Shown in pieces: positions 35,817 to 43,970 of a stretch of 64,000 nucleotides of DNA (positions are counted from its first letter, which is position 1; each line of letters opens with the position of its first letter). Made by a program: the position numbers and the translations under genes. The DNA is from Streptomyces sp. NBC_00525 (lineage in GTDB: Bacteria > Actinomycetota > Actinomycetes > Streptomycetales > Streptomycetaceae): contig NZ_CP107834.1 in the NCBI RefSeq assembly GCF_036346595.1, positions 5,518,001-5,582,000 of the forward strand. The letters run 5' to 3'. The notes under the pieces were generated by a model. That model saw nothing but the letters and a program-made list of their open reading frames with translations. It was not told the DNA's origin and ran no database searches.

Positions 35817-35899
35817 CCGTACCGGATCACGAACGACCCCCGCGCGCAGCCGTACCGGATCGCCAACGACCCCCGCGCGCAGCCGTACCGGATCGCCCG
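35801..35899. repeat. Three tandem 33-bp units spanning the lysR stop codon
   Basis: Units begin at 35801, 35834 and 35867, each starting CGACCCCCGCGCG and continuing AGCCGTACCGGATC. The first encodes the regulator's last residues and stop; the others are noncoding. On the opposite strand they read as an 11-residue repeat in an open frame I do not regard as a gene. Slippage or recombination could change the copy number. Confidence 0.85.
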
Positions 35900-36010
35900 C
35901 CGGGCGCGCCCCGCGCCGTGCGGCCCGGCCGGAATGGGATCGTGGGGCGGCGGGTTCGCACCCGGCGAAACGCGTGAGCGGTTACGGCACTGAGAGCGGA
36001 CGGCCTTCAC

Positions 36011-36655
36011 ATGGGCGAACTGATCCTGATCCGGCACGGCGAGACCGCGTGGTCCCGTGACGGGCGGCACACCAGCCACACCGACCTGCCTCTGACCCCC
36101 CTCGGCGAACGCCAGGCCCGCGCCCTGGCCCCGCTGCTCGCCGAGCGCTCCCTCGCCCTCACCCTCGTCAGCCCGCTCGTCCGGGCGCTGCGCACCGCCG
36201 AACTCGCCGGGCTCGCCGCGCCCCGCGTCACCCCGGAGCTGCACGAGTGGGACTACGGCGGCTACGAGGGCGTCACCACGGACGAGATCCACCGCACCCG
36301 GCCCGGCTGGAACCTCTGGACGGACGGGGTGGCGGCCGGGCCCCCGGACCATCCGGGGGAGACCCCGGCCCAGGTCGGCGAGCGGGCCGACCGGGTGCTG
36401 GCGCAGGTGGCCGACGCGGCGGCGCGGGCCGGCGACCGGGACATCGCGCTCGTCGCCCACTCGCACTTCCTGCGTGTCCTGACCGCCCGCTACCTGGGGC
36501 TCGGCCCGGCCGGGGGCACCTTGTTCCAGCTGGCCACGGGCGCGGTGTCGCGGCTGGGCCGGGAACACGGCAACCCGGTCGTCACCGCGTGGAACGTCGC
36601 GCTGCCGCAGAGCCTCTTCCCGGTGACGGCCCACGAGGGCCCGGAACACTACTGA
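36011..36655 (+). CDS. Histidine phosphatase family protein (phosphoglycerate mutase-like)
   Basis: A 214-residue cytosolic protein with the branch-1 histidine phosphatase signature at the start (LILIRHGET; His9 forms the phosphohistidine), then SPLVRALRTAEL and a second catalytic His150 in VAHSHFLRV. The length suits small phosphatases such as CobC- or SixA-like enzymes, not cofactor-dependent phosphoglycerate mutase. The substrate is not evident. It stands alone between the lysR repeat region and the ngc operon, so the neighbours do not help. Confidence 0.9.
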   Translation: MGELILIRHGETAWSRDGRHTSHTDLPLTPLGERQARALAPLLAERSLALTLVSPLVRALRTAELAGLAAPRVTPELHEWDYGGYEGVTTDEIHRTRPGWNLWTDGVAAGPPDHPGETPAQVGERADRVLAQVADAAARAGDRDIALVAHSHFLRVLTARYLGLGPAGGTLFQLATGAVSRLGREHGNPVVTAWNVALPQSLFPVTAHEGPEHY

Positions 36656-36662
36656 CAAGTTG

Positions 36663-36678
36663 ATTGGACTGGACCAAT
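36663..36678. promoter_or_regulatory. DasR/HutC-type operator-like site 1 upstream of ngcE
   Basis: ATTGGACTGGACCAAT has ATTGG/CCAAT arms and agrees at 12 of 16 positions with the DasR site (ACTGGTCTAGACCACT) as I remember it. It lies in the 371-bp gene-free stretch before ngcE. DasR controls N-acetylglucosamine uptake in Streptomyces, which suits the downstream genes. Confidence 0.4.
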
Positions 36679-36786
36679 AGTGGTCTTCAACGGAACCGCG
36701 CCACAAGGAGATCGCCCGTCCGAGCGGCACGGCGCCATCCTAGGTCTCAAGTAGGGAAAGACTCTTTCGTAAGTCCGCATTCGATC

Positions 36787-36819
36787 TTGCGTAGTTGACG
36801 AGAAGTGGACTATACCTGT
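36787..36819 (+). promoter_or_regulatory. Candidate ngcE promoter with overlapping DasR-like site 2
   Basis: A possible -35 (TTGCGT, 36787) and -10 (TATACC, 36811) are 18 bp apart. AGTGGACTATACCTGT (36804-36819) overlaps the -10 and shares TGGACT-x-x-ACC with site 1. A repressor here would block transcription. The leader to ngcE would be about 200 nt. The rest of the 36656-37026 gap holds no gene I can support. Confidence 0.35.
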
Positions 36820-37026
36820 CGGCGTCCGCATAGCCGAGGTAGTCGGCGGCGGTCCAGGGGGAATCGGAAGCGGTCCGTGCGAACGAGTGCGCGGCGCGCC
36901 GGAGGCTCCCCGTGGCCAGAATGATCCAGCTTCAACTGACCGCGGTGGCGGGACCCTTTGCCGAGGCACATTCTCGCTGGGCGACCGGTACACCGCCTGA
37001 GTCCTGGAGAAGGCGAGGACTTGAGC

Positions 37027-38475
37027 ATGGGAACCACCTCCGCTCACGGTAATGAGGGTCTCGGACGCCGTGATCTGATCAAGCGGTCCGCAGCCATTGG
37101 GCTGATCACCGTGCCGACGATGAGTCTCCTGACGAGCTGCGCCACCGGTGGCGGCGGCAGCGACGAGAAGAAGACCAAGGCGCCGGCCGGCAAGACCTCC
37201 GCCACCAACCCCCTCGGTGTGAAAAAGGGCCTGGCGCTCGAAGCGTTCATCTTCAAGGGCGGTCTGGGCGACCAGTACGCCAAGGACGCGGAGGCCGACT
37301 ACAAGTCGACGTACGGGGCGACGGTCAAGCACACCGGCACCCAGCAGGTCGGCCCGAAGCTGACCCCGCGCTTCGCGGGCGGCAACCCGCCGGACGTGAT
37401 CGACAACTCCGGCGCCGACCACCTCAACATGAACAAGCTCTCCGACCAGGGCCAGCTCCAGGACCTGAAGGCGCTGCTCGACGCGGGCTCCATCGACGAC
37501 CCGGCCAAGAAGGTCCGGGACACGATCCACCCGAGCACCCTGGAGAAGGGCCTGCACGGCGACACGTTCGACGTGCTGTACTACGCCTTCACCATCTACG
37601 GCACCTGGTACTCCCAGAAGCTGATGGAGTCCAAGGGCTGGGAGTACCCCAAGTCCCTCAGCGACATGGTCAAGCTCTGTGGCGAGATCAAGAAGGAGGG
37701 CATCGCGCCCTGGACGTACGCGGGCAAGTACCCGTACTACGTCCACTTCAACCTGTTCGCCCAGATCGCCAAGATCGGCGGCATGGACGCCTGGATGGCG
37801 ATCGACAACCTTGAGCCGAACGCGTGGACGAAGAACGACGCGGTCAAGGAAGTCATCGAGCACTACGAGGAGTTGGCCGCCAAGAAGTACTTCCTGGAGG
37901 GCAGCCAGGGCCTCACCCACATCCAGTCCCAGACCCAGTGGACCAAGGGCAAGGCAGTCTTCATCCCGAACGGTTCCTGGGTCGAGAACGAGGCCGCCCC
38001 GACCACCCCGGAGGACTTCGGGATGGCGGTCGGCGCGCTCTTCGACGGCACCGGCGACAAGATGCCGCACGGCTCCCTGCGCGCCGAGCCCAGCGAGCCG
38101 TTCATCGTGCCGAGCAAGGGCAAGAACCCGGTCGGCGGCATGGAACTGCTGCGCATCATGCTCTCCAAGAAGCACGCGCAGAACTTCGCCACCAAGGTCA
38201 AGTCCCTCACCTGTGTGATGGACGCGACCGAGGGGATGAAGCTGTCGCCGGGTCTGGCCTCGGCCAGTTCGGTCTTCAAGGAGGCCGGCACCAACCTCGT
38301 CAGCTGCCAGCTGCAGGAGTGGTACCCCGCCCTGACGGACGAGAAGATGGGCGGCCTGACGGGCCAGCTGCTCACGGGTGACCTCAAGGCGTCCGACTGG
38401 ATCAAGAAGACCCAGGAGGCGGCCGACAAGGTCGCCAAGGACGACTCGGTCGCCAAGTTCAAGCGCACTTCCTGA
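37027..38475 (+). CDS. ngcE: N-acetylglucosamine/diacetylchitobiose ABC transporter binding protein
   Basis: A 482-residue solute-binding lipoprotein. ATG 37027 gives MGTTSAHGNEGLGRRDLIKR, the N-terminus I recognise from NgcE proteins; a TTG two codons upstream is the alternative. GRRDLIKRS is a twin-arginine motif, followed by a hydrophobic core and lipobox-like LLTSCATG. It is therefore exported by Tat and lipidated, a known oddity of this family. The rest is a family 1 sugar-binding fold. It should capture GlcNAc and chitobiose for NgcFG; the ATPase is expected elsewhere (MsiK). The operon order ngcE-ngcF-ngcG and the adjacent ROK gene match the SCO6005-6008 neighbourhood as I recall it. 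Confidence 0.88.
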   Translation: MGTTSAHGNEGLGRRDLIKRSAAIGLITVPTMSLLTSCATGGGGSDEKKTKAPAGKTSATNPLGVKKGLALEAFIFKGGLGDQYAKDAEADYKSTYGATVKHTGTQQVGPKLTPRFAGGNPPDVIDNSGADHLNMNKLSDQGQLQDLKALLDAGSIDDPAKKVRDTIHPSTLEKGLHGDTFDVLYYAFTIYGTWYSQKLMESKGWEYPKSLSDMVKLCGEIKKEGIAPWTYAGKYPYYVHFNLFAQIAKIGGMDAWMAIDNLEPNAWTKNDAVKEVIEHYEELAAKKYFLEGSQGLTHIQSQTQWTKGKAVFIPNGSWVENEAAPTTPEDFGMAVGALFDGTGDKMPHGSLRAEPSEPFIVPSKGKNPVGGMELLRIMLSKKHAQNFATKVKSLTCVMDATEGMKLSPGLASASSVFKEAGTNLVSCQLQEWYPALTDEKMGGLTGQLLTGDLKASDWIKKTQEAADKVAKDDSVAKFKRTS

Positions 38476-38514
38476 GCTGCGCCCCGAAACCGAGGAGAAG
38501 GGCCGGGAAAGACC

Positions 38515-39438
38515 ATGCAACACGGCAAGTACCGATTCGTCGCGGGCTTCCTGGCCCTGCCTCTGATCGTCTACGCGATCTTTGTGATCTCACCTTTCGT
38601 CCAAGCGTTCCAGATCTCGATGACCGACTGGTCGGGACTGGTCGGGACGGCCGAGTTCGTCGGGCTCGACAACTTCCGGCGGCTCTGGGAGAGCGACGAA
38701 TTCTGGAATGCGCTGCGGCACAACATCTACATGCTCGCGCTGATCCCCGTGATCACGCTGGGAATGGGCCTCTTCTTCGCCTTCATGCTCAATGTCGGCG
38801 GACGGCGCAAGAAGAACGAAGTGGTCACCGGGGTGGCCGGTTCCAAGTTCTACAAGTTCGTCTTCTTCTTCCCCCAGGTCATTTCCATCACGATCATCGC
38901 GGTGATCTGGTTCAACATCTACAACCCGGACCCGCACGACGGAATGCTCAACTCGTTCCTGGGGACCGTGGGGCTCGACTCGCTGCAGAACGCGTGGCTG
39001 GGCGAGAAGAGCATCGCGCTCTGGTGCATCAGCGCCGTCATGGTGTGGAGCAACGTCGGCTTCTACGTCGTGCTCTTCTCCGCCGCGATGGCCTCGATCC
39101 CGCGCGAGATCTACGAGGCGGCGCTGCTGGACGGCGCCGGCCGCTTCGACACCTTCTTCAAGATCACCGTCCCCCTGCTGTGGGACACCGTGCAGACCGG
39201 CTGGGTGTACATGGGCATCATCGCGCTCGACGCGTTCGCCCTGGTGCAGATCATGTCGGTCAACATGGGCGGGCCGGACGGCGCCACCGACGTCATGCCG
39301 CTGCGGCTCTTCCAGACGGCCTTCCGCGACAGCCAGTTCGGCTACGCCTCCGCCATGGGTATCGCGATGCTGATCGTCACGATGGCCTTCGCCGTGCTCA
39401 CCATGCGCTTCGCGCGGCGTGAGCGAATCGAGTTCTAG
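38515..39438 (+). CDS. ngcF: N-acetylglucosamine/chitobiose ABC transporter permease
   Basis: A 307-residue MalF-like permease starting 39 bp after ngcE with GGAGAAGG upstream. The first helix is at FVAGFLALPLIVYAIFVISP; further helices surround residues 75-100, 120-145 and 165-190. The ATPase-contact loop reads YEAALLDGAGRFDTFFKITV. A glycine/basic cytoplasmic insert (GGRRKKNEVVTGVAGSK) separates helices two and three. It pairs with NgcG to form the channel for NgcE-delivered amino sugars. Confidence 0.88.
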   Translation: MQHGKYRFVAGFLALPLIVYAIFVISPFVQAFQISMTDWSGLVGTAEFVGLDNFRRLWESDEFWNALRHNIYMLALIPVITLGMGLFFAFMLNVGGRRKKNEVVTGVAGSKFYKFVFFFPQVISITIIAVIWFNIYNPDPHDGMLNSFLGTVGLDSLQNAWLGEKSIALWCISAVMVWSNVGFYVVLFSAAMASIPREIYEAALLDGAGRFDTFFKITVPLLWDTVQTGWVYMGIIALDAFALVQIMSVNMGGPDGATDVMPLRLFQTAFRDSQFGYASAMGIAMLIVTMAFAVLTMRFARRERIEF

Positions 39439-39451
39439 GGGTTACGGGCGC

Positions 39452-40378
39452 ATGACGATCGACGAAACCGAGGCCGTGGCCAAGCAGGACCCGGCCCCGA
39501 CGGGGACGGCCCGGCCCGTACCCGCCAAGCGCAAGAGCGGCGGCGAGGGCGGTGTCCTCAACGTCTTCTCGCACGGCATGCTGGTCGTGTGGACGCTGAT
39601 GGTCGGCGTGCCGCTGCTGTGGGTGCTGTGGAGCGCGTTCAAGGACAGCAACGGCATCCTCACCGACCCGTGGGGCCTGCCGACCTCGCTGCACTGGGAG
39701 AACTGGTCCAACGCGTGGAACGACGCGCACATGGGCCGCTACTTCATCAACACCGCCATCGTGGTGGGCGGTTCGGTCACCGGCACGATGATCCTCGGCT
39801 CGATGGCCGCGTACGTGCTGGCCCGGTTCCAGTTCCCGGGGAACAGGTTCATCTACTACCTGTTCGTGGCCGGCATGTCCTTCCCCGTGTTCATGCTGGT
39901 GATCCCGCTCTTCTTCGTCCTGCGGGACTTCCCCGGCGGCTCGCTCCTGGCGACCTACCACGGGCTGATCCTGGTCTACATCGCCTACTCGCTGCCGTTC
40001 ACCGTCTTCTTCATGACGGCGTTCTTCCGCACGCTGCCCGCCTCGGTGGCGGAGGCGGCGATGATCGACGGGGCCTCGCACACCCGTACGTTCTTCCAGG
40101 TGATGCTGCCGATGGCCAAGCCCGGCCTCATCAGCATCGGCATCTTCAACTTCCTGGGCCAGTGGAACCAGTACCTGCTGCCCATGGTGCTGGACCAGGA
40201 CGAGGACAAGTACGTCCTCACCCAGGGGCTCGCGATGATCGCCCTCCAGCAGGGCTACGACAACGACTGGGGCGCCCTGATGGCGGGCATGATGATCGCC
40301 ATCATCCCCGTCCTGGCCGTGTACGCGATCTTCCAGCGCCAGGTCCAGGCGGGCCTCACCGCCGGCGCCCTCAAGTAG
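39452..40378 (+). CDS. ngcG: N-acetylglucosamine/chitobiose ABC transporter permease
   Basis: A 308-residue MalG-like permease. I start it at ATG 39452 (MTIDETEAVAK), 13 bp after the ngcF stop, rather than at an in-frame ATG inside ngcF. After a charged 40-residue cytoplasmic leader come six helices, beginning with SHGMLVVWTLMVGVPLLWVL. The EAA loop is AEAAMIDGASHTRTFFQVML, and the C-terminus QRQVQAGLTAGALK is typical of the subunit. A strong terminator 22 bp downstream closes the operon, so the ROK regulator is transcribed separately. Confidence 0.88.
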   Translation: MTIDETEAVAKQDPAPTGTARPVPAKRKSGGEGGVLNVFSHGMLVVWTLMVGVPLLWVLWSAFKDSNGILTDPWGLPTSLHWENWSNAWNDAHMGRYFINTAIVVGGSVTGTMILGSMAAYVLARFQFPGNRFIYYLFVAGMSFPVFMLVIPLFFVLRDFPGGSLLATYHGLILVYIAYSLPFTVFFMTAFFRTLPASVAEAAMIDGASHTRTFFQVMLPMAKPGLISIGIFNFLGQWNQYLLPMVLDQDEDKYVLTQGLAMIALQQGYDNDWGALMAGMMIAIIPVLAVYAIFQRQVQAGLTAGALK

Positions 40379-40400
40379 GCGTTCACCTCTCGAAACCGGA

Positions 40401-40431
40401 AACCGCCCGTCGGCTCGGCCGACGGGCGGTT
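40401..40431 (+). terminator. Rho-independent terminator after ngcG
   Basis: AACCGCCCGTCGGC and GCCGACGGGCGGTT form a perfect 14-bp stem around a TCG loop, beginning 22 bp after the ngcG stop and followed by a short T-containing tail. Confidence 0.9.
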
Positions 40432-40531
40432 CTTCGTGCTGCCCGGCCCGGCGCGGCCGTGGCGCGACCCCGGACCGCCCGCGCTCAGGTCTTGACGGGG
40501 AGTACCCCAAAACGGTCAGCTTGGAGTTCAC

Positions 40532-41764
40532 ATGTTGGAGAATAGGGCAGGAGTGAGTGAGTCGATGGAGACTCCCGGGTCGCAGACGTCTCTGCATCGC
40601 GCCAACCTCGAGCGGGTCGTACGCGCCGTACGCATGGCGGGTTCGCTCACACAGGCGGAGATCGCGAGGAGTACGGGCCTGTCCGCGGCCACGGTCTCCA
40701 ATATCGTTCGTGAACTGAAGGACAGCGGCACGGTCGAGGTCACCCCCACCTCGGCGGGCGGCCGGCGCGCCCGCAGCGTCTCGCTCAGCGGGGACGCGGG
40801 CATCGTGATCGGCGTCGACTTCGGCCACACCCATCTGCGCGTGGCCGTGGGCAACCTCGCCCACCAGGTGCTCGCCGAGGAGTCCGAGCCGCTGGACGTG
40901 GACGCCTCCTCGGCCCAGGGCTTCGGACGGGCGGAACAACTGGTCAACCGGCTGATCGACACGACCGGGATCAGCCCCGGCAAGGTCATCGGAGTGGGGC
41001 TCGGTGTACCCGGCCCGATCGACGTGGTGTCCGGCACGCTGGGCTCCACGTCGATCCTGCCGGGCTGGACGGGCATCAACCCCAGCGACGAGCTGTCCTC
41101 GCGCCTGGGCGTACCGGTGTACGTGGACAACGACGCCAACCTCGGCGCGCTCGGCGAGCTGGTGTGGGGGAGCGGCCGGGGGGTCAAGGACCTCGCGTAC
41201 ATCAAGGTCGCCAGCGGCGTCGGCGCCGGTCTGGTCATCGACGGCCACATCTACCGGGGCCCCGGCGGCACGGCCGGCGAGATCGGCCACATCACCCTGG
41301 ACGAGTCGGGCCCGGTCTGCCGCTGCGGCAACCGCGGCTGCCTGGAGACCTTCACGGCCGCGCGCTACGTCCTGCCGCTGCTCCAGCCCAGCCACGGCCC
41401 CGATCTCACCATGGAGCGGGTGGTCCAGCTGGCCCGCGAGGGCGATCCGGGGTGCCGGCGGGTGATCGGTGACGTCGGGCGGCACATCGGCAGTGGTGTC
41501 GCCAACCTTTGCAATCTCTTGAACCCGAGCCGGGTCGTACTCGGCGGTTCGCTGGCGGAGGCGGGCGAGTTGGTCCTCGGACCCATCCGGGATTCCGTGT
41601 CCCGGTACGCCATCCCCAGTGCGGCGCGGCAGCTCTCGGTACTGCCGGGGGCCCTGGGAGGACGCGCGGAGGTGCTGGGCGCGCTGGCCCTCGTACTGAG
41701 CGAGATGGGGGATTCGACCCTTTTGGAGAACGGCACGCCCGCAGCGACCCCCGCCTTCACTTAG
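40532..41764 (+). CDS. rok7B7: ROK-family transcriptional regulator (Rok7B7-like)
   Basis: A 410-residue protein. ATG 40532 is preceded by GGAG at 5 bp; ATG 40565 is a weaker alternative. The N-terminal winged helix (QAEIARSTGLSAATVSNIVRELKDSG) is followed by the ROK sugar-kinase fold: ATP-like motif VIGVDFGHTHLRVAV, GGTAGEIGH, and the zinc signature CRCGNRGCLE. Rok7B7 of S. coelicolor lies between ngcEFG and xylFGH exactly as here, and is reported to control xylose uptake, carbon catabolite repression and antibiotic production. Conservation of the complete neighbourhood is why I use the symbol. A matching binding-site consensus lies 35 bp downstream, before xylF. Confidence 0.85.
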   Translation: MLENRAGVSESMETPGSQTSLHRANLERVVRAVRMAGSLTQAEIARSTGLSAATVSNIVRELKDSGTVEVTPTSAGGRRARSVSLSGDAGIVIGVDFGHTHLRVAVGNLAHQVLAEESEPLDVDASSAQGFGRAEQLVNRLIDTTGISPGKVIGVGLGVPGPIDVVSGTLGSTSILPGWTGINPSDELSSRLGVPVYVDNDANLGALGELVWGSGRGVKDLAYIKVASGVGAGLVIDGHIYRGPGGTAGEIGHITLDESGPVCRCGNRGCLETFTAARYVLPLLQPSHGPDLTMERVVQLAREGDPGCRRVIGDVGRHIGSGVANLCNLLNPSRVVLGGSLAEAGELVLGPIRDSVSRYAIPSAARQLSVLPGALGGRAEVLGALALVLSEMGDSTLLENGTPAATPAFT

Positions 41765-41798
41765 AAAACGGATGGCACCGTTGTCATCTCGTTAAGGA

Positions 41799-41811
41799 TT
41801 TACTCCTTGAC
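41799..41811 (+). promoter_or_regulatory. Candidate Rok7B7 binding site upstream of xylF
   Basis: TTTACTCCTTGAC satisfies every position of the Rok7B7 consensus TTKAMKHSTTSAV as I remember it from S. coelicolor work. It sits between the ROK gene and xylF, 77 bp before the xylF start, inside an AAGGA/TCCTT inverted repeat. Confidence 0.5.
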
Positions 41812-41887
41812 GTCGTCCGTGCGGCCGAGTTGACTTCCAGCCACCTCGGCCGCGACGTTGCGGCCTCGTCAGGGAGGCACACCCCCA

Positions 41888-42952
41888 ATGAACGCAATGA
41901 CGCGACGCATCGTCATAGGCACGGCCGCCGTCTCGATGGCCGTCTCCCTCGCCGCGTGCGGCAAGGCCGGCGACGACAAGGACTCGGCGGACTCGGGCAG
42001 CAAGACCAAGATCGGCCTGCTGCTCCCGGAGAACAAGACCGCCCGCTACGAGACGCTGGACAAGCCGCTGTTCATCGAAGCGGTCAAGAAGGACTGCGCG
42101 GACTGCGAGGTCGTCTACAAGAACGCGGCCGGTGACGTCGGCCAGCAGAAGCAGCAGTTCGAGCAGCAGATCGCCGACGGCATCAAGGTCATCGCGATCT
42201 CCTCCGTCGACGCCGAGAAGGCCGCCGGCTGGATCGCCGCCGCGCACAAGAAGGACGTCAAGGTCGTCGCGTACGACCGCGCCATCGCCGGTGCCGACGC
42301 CTACGTCAGCCACGACAACGAGAAGATCGGCAAGCTCCAGGGCCAGGCCATCCTCGACGCCCTCGGCTCCAAGGCGGCCGGCGCCAACCTCGTCATGATC
42401 AACGGCGACGAGAAGGACCCCAACGCCGGCCTGTTCAAGAAGGGCGCGCACGCGTCCCTCGACGGCAAGATCAAGATCGCCTACGAGGCATCCGGCGAGT
42501 GGGACCCGAAGATCGCCGGTGAGAAGATGACCGCCGCCATCTCCTCGGTCGGCAAGGACAAGATCGACGCGGTCTACTCCGCCAACGACGGCATGGCCGG
42601 CGGCATCATCACCTCCCTCGGCAACGCCGGCATCAAGGAAATCCCGGTGGGCGGCCAGGACGCCGAACTCCCCGGCATCCAGCGGATCATCGCCGGTACG
42701 CAGACCTTCACCATCTACAAGTCGCCGAAGCAGCTCGCCCCGACGGCCGCCCAGTTCGCCGTCAACCTGCTCCACGGCAAGGACATCGGCGCCGCGGGCG
42801 AGACGGACGGCGTTCCCTCCACGCTGCTGGAGCCGACCGTGGTCAACAAGGACAACATCCAGTCCACCGTGATCAAGGACGGCATCTACGAGGCGTCCAA
42901 GGTCTGCGTCTCGGACATCGCCGACAAGTGCGCCGCGCTGGGCATCAAGTAG
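41888..42952 (+). CDS. xylF: Xylose ABC transporter substrate-binding lipoprotein
   Basis: A 354-residue periplasmic-binding protein of the ribose/xylose (PBP1) class. ATG 41888 follows GGGAGG; ATG 41897 is also possible. The signal peptide ends in lipobox SLAACGK. The mature protein has the two-lobe PBP1 pattern: KIGLLLPENKTARYE, KVIAISSVDAEKAAGWI, DAVYSANDGMAGGII and GGQDAELPGIQ. The -x-S-A-N-D-G-M-A-G motif is typical of XylF. It should deliver xylose to XylGH. It follows the ROK regulator and its candidate site by about 120 bp, and a long hairpin lies just after its stop. Confidence 0.88.
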   Translation: MNAMTRRIVIGTAAVSMAVSLAACGKAGDDKDSADSGSKTKIGLLLPENKTARYETLDKPLFIEAVKKDCADCEVVYKNAAGDVGQQKQQFEQQIADGIKVIAISSVDAEKAAGWIAAAHKKDVKVVAYDRAIAGADAYVSHDNEKIGKLQGQAILDALGSKAAGANLVMINGDEKDPNAGLFKKGAHASLDGKIKIAYEASGEWDPKIAGEKMTAAISSVGKDKIDAVYSANDGMAGGIITSLGNAGIKEIPVGGQDAELPGIQRIIAGTQTFTIYKSPKQLAPTAAQFAVNLLHGKDIGAAGETDGVPSTLLEPTVVNKDNIQSTVIKDGIYEASKVCVSDIADKCAALGIK

Positions 42953-42960
42953 CCCCTCCC

Positions 42961-42988
42961 CGCGCCGGGGCCGCCGGGCCCCGGCGCG
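42961..42988 (+). terminator. Hairpin in the xylF-xylG spacer (partial terminator or mRNA stabiliser)
   Basis: CGCGCCGGGGCC and GGCCCCGGCGCG form a perfect 12-bp stem with a GCCG loop, 8 bp after the xylF stop. No T-run follows and xylG continues 200 bp on. It probably lowers downstream expression or protects the xylF message, giving more binding protein than ATPase and permease. Confidence 0.65.
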
Positions 42989-43190
42989 CACGGGCCCGCT
43001 CCGCCCCGTACGGCGGAGCCCGCCCGTCCCACGGCTGTCCGGCCCCGGTCGGCTCATACCCCGCTGCCGCCGGGGACCGGACGCTCACCCCCCCGTACTT
43101 CCCGTACGCCGGCCCGCCCCCGCGGCCCGGCGTCTTTGCCGGTCAGCCGGCACATCCCCGCCGGGTCAGGCGGCGAAGGAGATGGTTCAC

Positions 43191-43970
43191 GTGTCACAGA
43201 CGCCCGTGCTGGCGTTGCGTGGAGTCCGCAAGCGATTCGGAGCGGTCCAGGTCCTCTCCGGTGTCGATCTCGAAGTCCACGCCGGAGAAGTGGTCGCCCT
43301 GGTCGGCGACAACGGCGCAGGAAAGTCCACGCTGGTCAAGACGATCGCCGGGGTGCACCCCATCGACGAGGGCGCCATCGAGTGGGAGGGCGCCAAGGTG
43401 GACATCAGCCGCCCGCACGACGCCCAGAACCTCGGCGTCGCCACCGTCTACCAGGACCTCGCGCTCTGCGACAACCTGGACGTCGTCGCCAACCTGTTCC
43501 TCGGACGCGAGATCAAGAGGGGCGGAATCCTCGACGAGGTCGCCATGGAGAAGCGGGCCCAGGACCTCCTGTCCACCCTCTCCATCCGCATCCCCAGCGT
43601 CCGCATCCCGGTCGCCGCGCTCTCCGGCGGCCAGCGCCAGGTCGTGGCCATCGCCCGCGCCCTGGTCGGCAACCCCAAGATCGTGATCCTGGACGAGCCC
43701 ACCGCCGCCCTCGGCGTCGAGCAGACCGCACAGGTCCTCGACCTGGTCGAGCGACTGCGCGAGCAGAACCTCGGCGTCATCCTCATCAGCCACAACATGG
43801 CCGATGTCAAGGCCGTCGCCGACACCGTCGCCGTGCTGCGCCTCGGCCACAACAACGGCACCTTCCCCGTGGCGACGACCAGCCACGAAGAAATCATCGC
43901 CGCGATCACGGGCGCCACCGACAACGCCGTGACCCGCCGCAAGTCCCGCAGCGCGGAGGCATCCAAGTGA
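43191..43970 (+). CDS. xylG: Xylose ABC transporter ATPase, single-domain type
   Basis: A 259-residue ATPase. GTG 43191 has GGAG at 9 bp, whereas ATG 43182 abuts the same GGAG and is too close. Walker A is GDNGAGKST, the signature LSGGQRQ, Walker B VILDEPTAA and the switch ISHN. Classical XylG/RbsA proteins are about 500 residues with two nucleotide-binding domains. This has one, so it should work as a homodimer under the XylH channel. The stop overlaps the xylH GTG by 4 bp (GTGA), giving coupled synthesis. Confidence 0.88.
   Translation: MSQTPVLALRGVRKRFGAVQVLSGVDLEVHAGEVVALVGDNGAGKSTLVKTIAGVHPIDEGAIEWEGAKVDISRPHDAQNLGVATVYQDLALCDNLDVVANLFLGREIKRGGILDEVAMEKRAQDLLSTLSIRIPSVRIPVAALSGGQRQVVAIARALVGNPKIVILDEPTAALGVEQTAQVLDLVERLREQNLGVILISHNMADVKAVADTVAVLRLGHNNGTFPVATTSHEEIIAAITGATDNAVTRRKSRSAEASK

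Noticed and set aside
35801..35899. 33-bp repeats as a CRISPR array
   Set aside because: Units are directly contiguous with no spacers and one lies in a gene's end; no cas genes are present.
35762..36730. 322-codon - strand frame covering the 33-bp repeats and the histidine phosphatase gene
   Set aside because: It runs antisense to two genes with clear family motifs. Its repeated peptide is just the DNA repeat read backwards.
40401..40431. Hairpin as a riboswitch or operator for the ROK gene
   Set aside because: Perfect GC stem with tiny loop immediately after the ngcG stop fits a terminator better; no conserved riboswitch core is visible.
41799..41811. TTGACG overlapping the Rok7B7-like site as the xylF -35 box
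   Set aside because: No acceptable -10 lies 16-19 bp downstream, so I list the region only as a regulator site.
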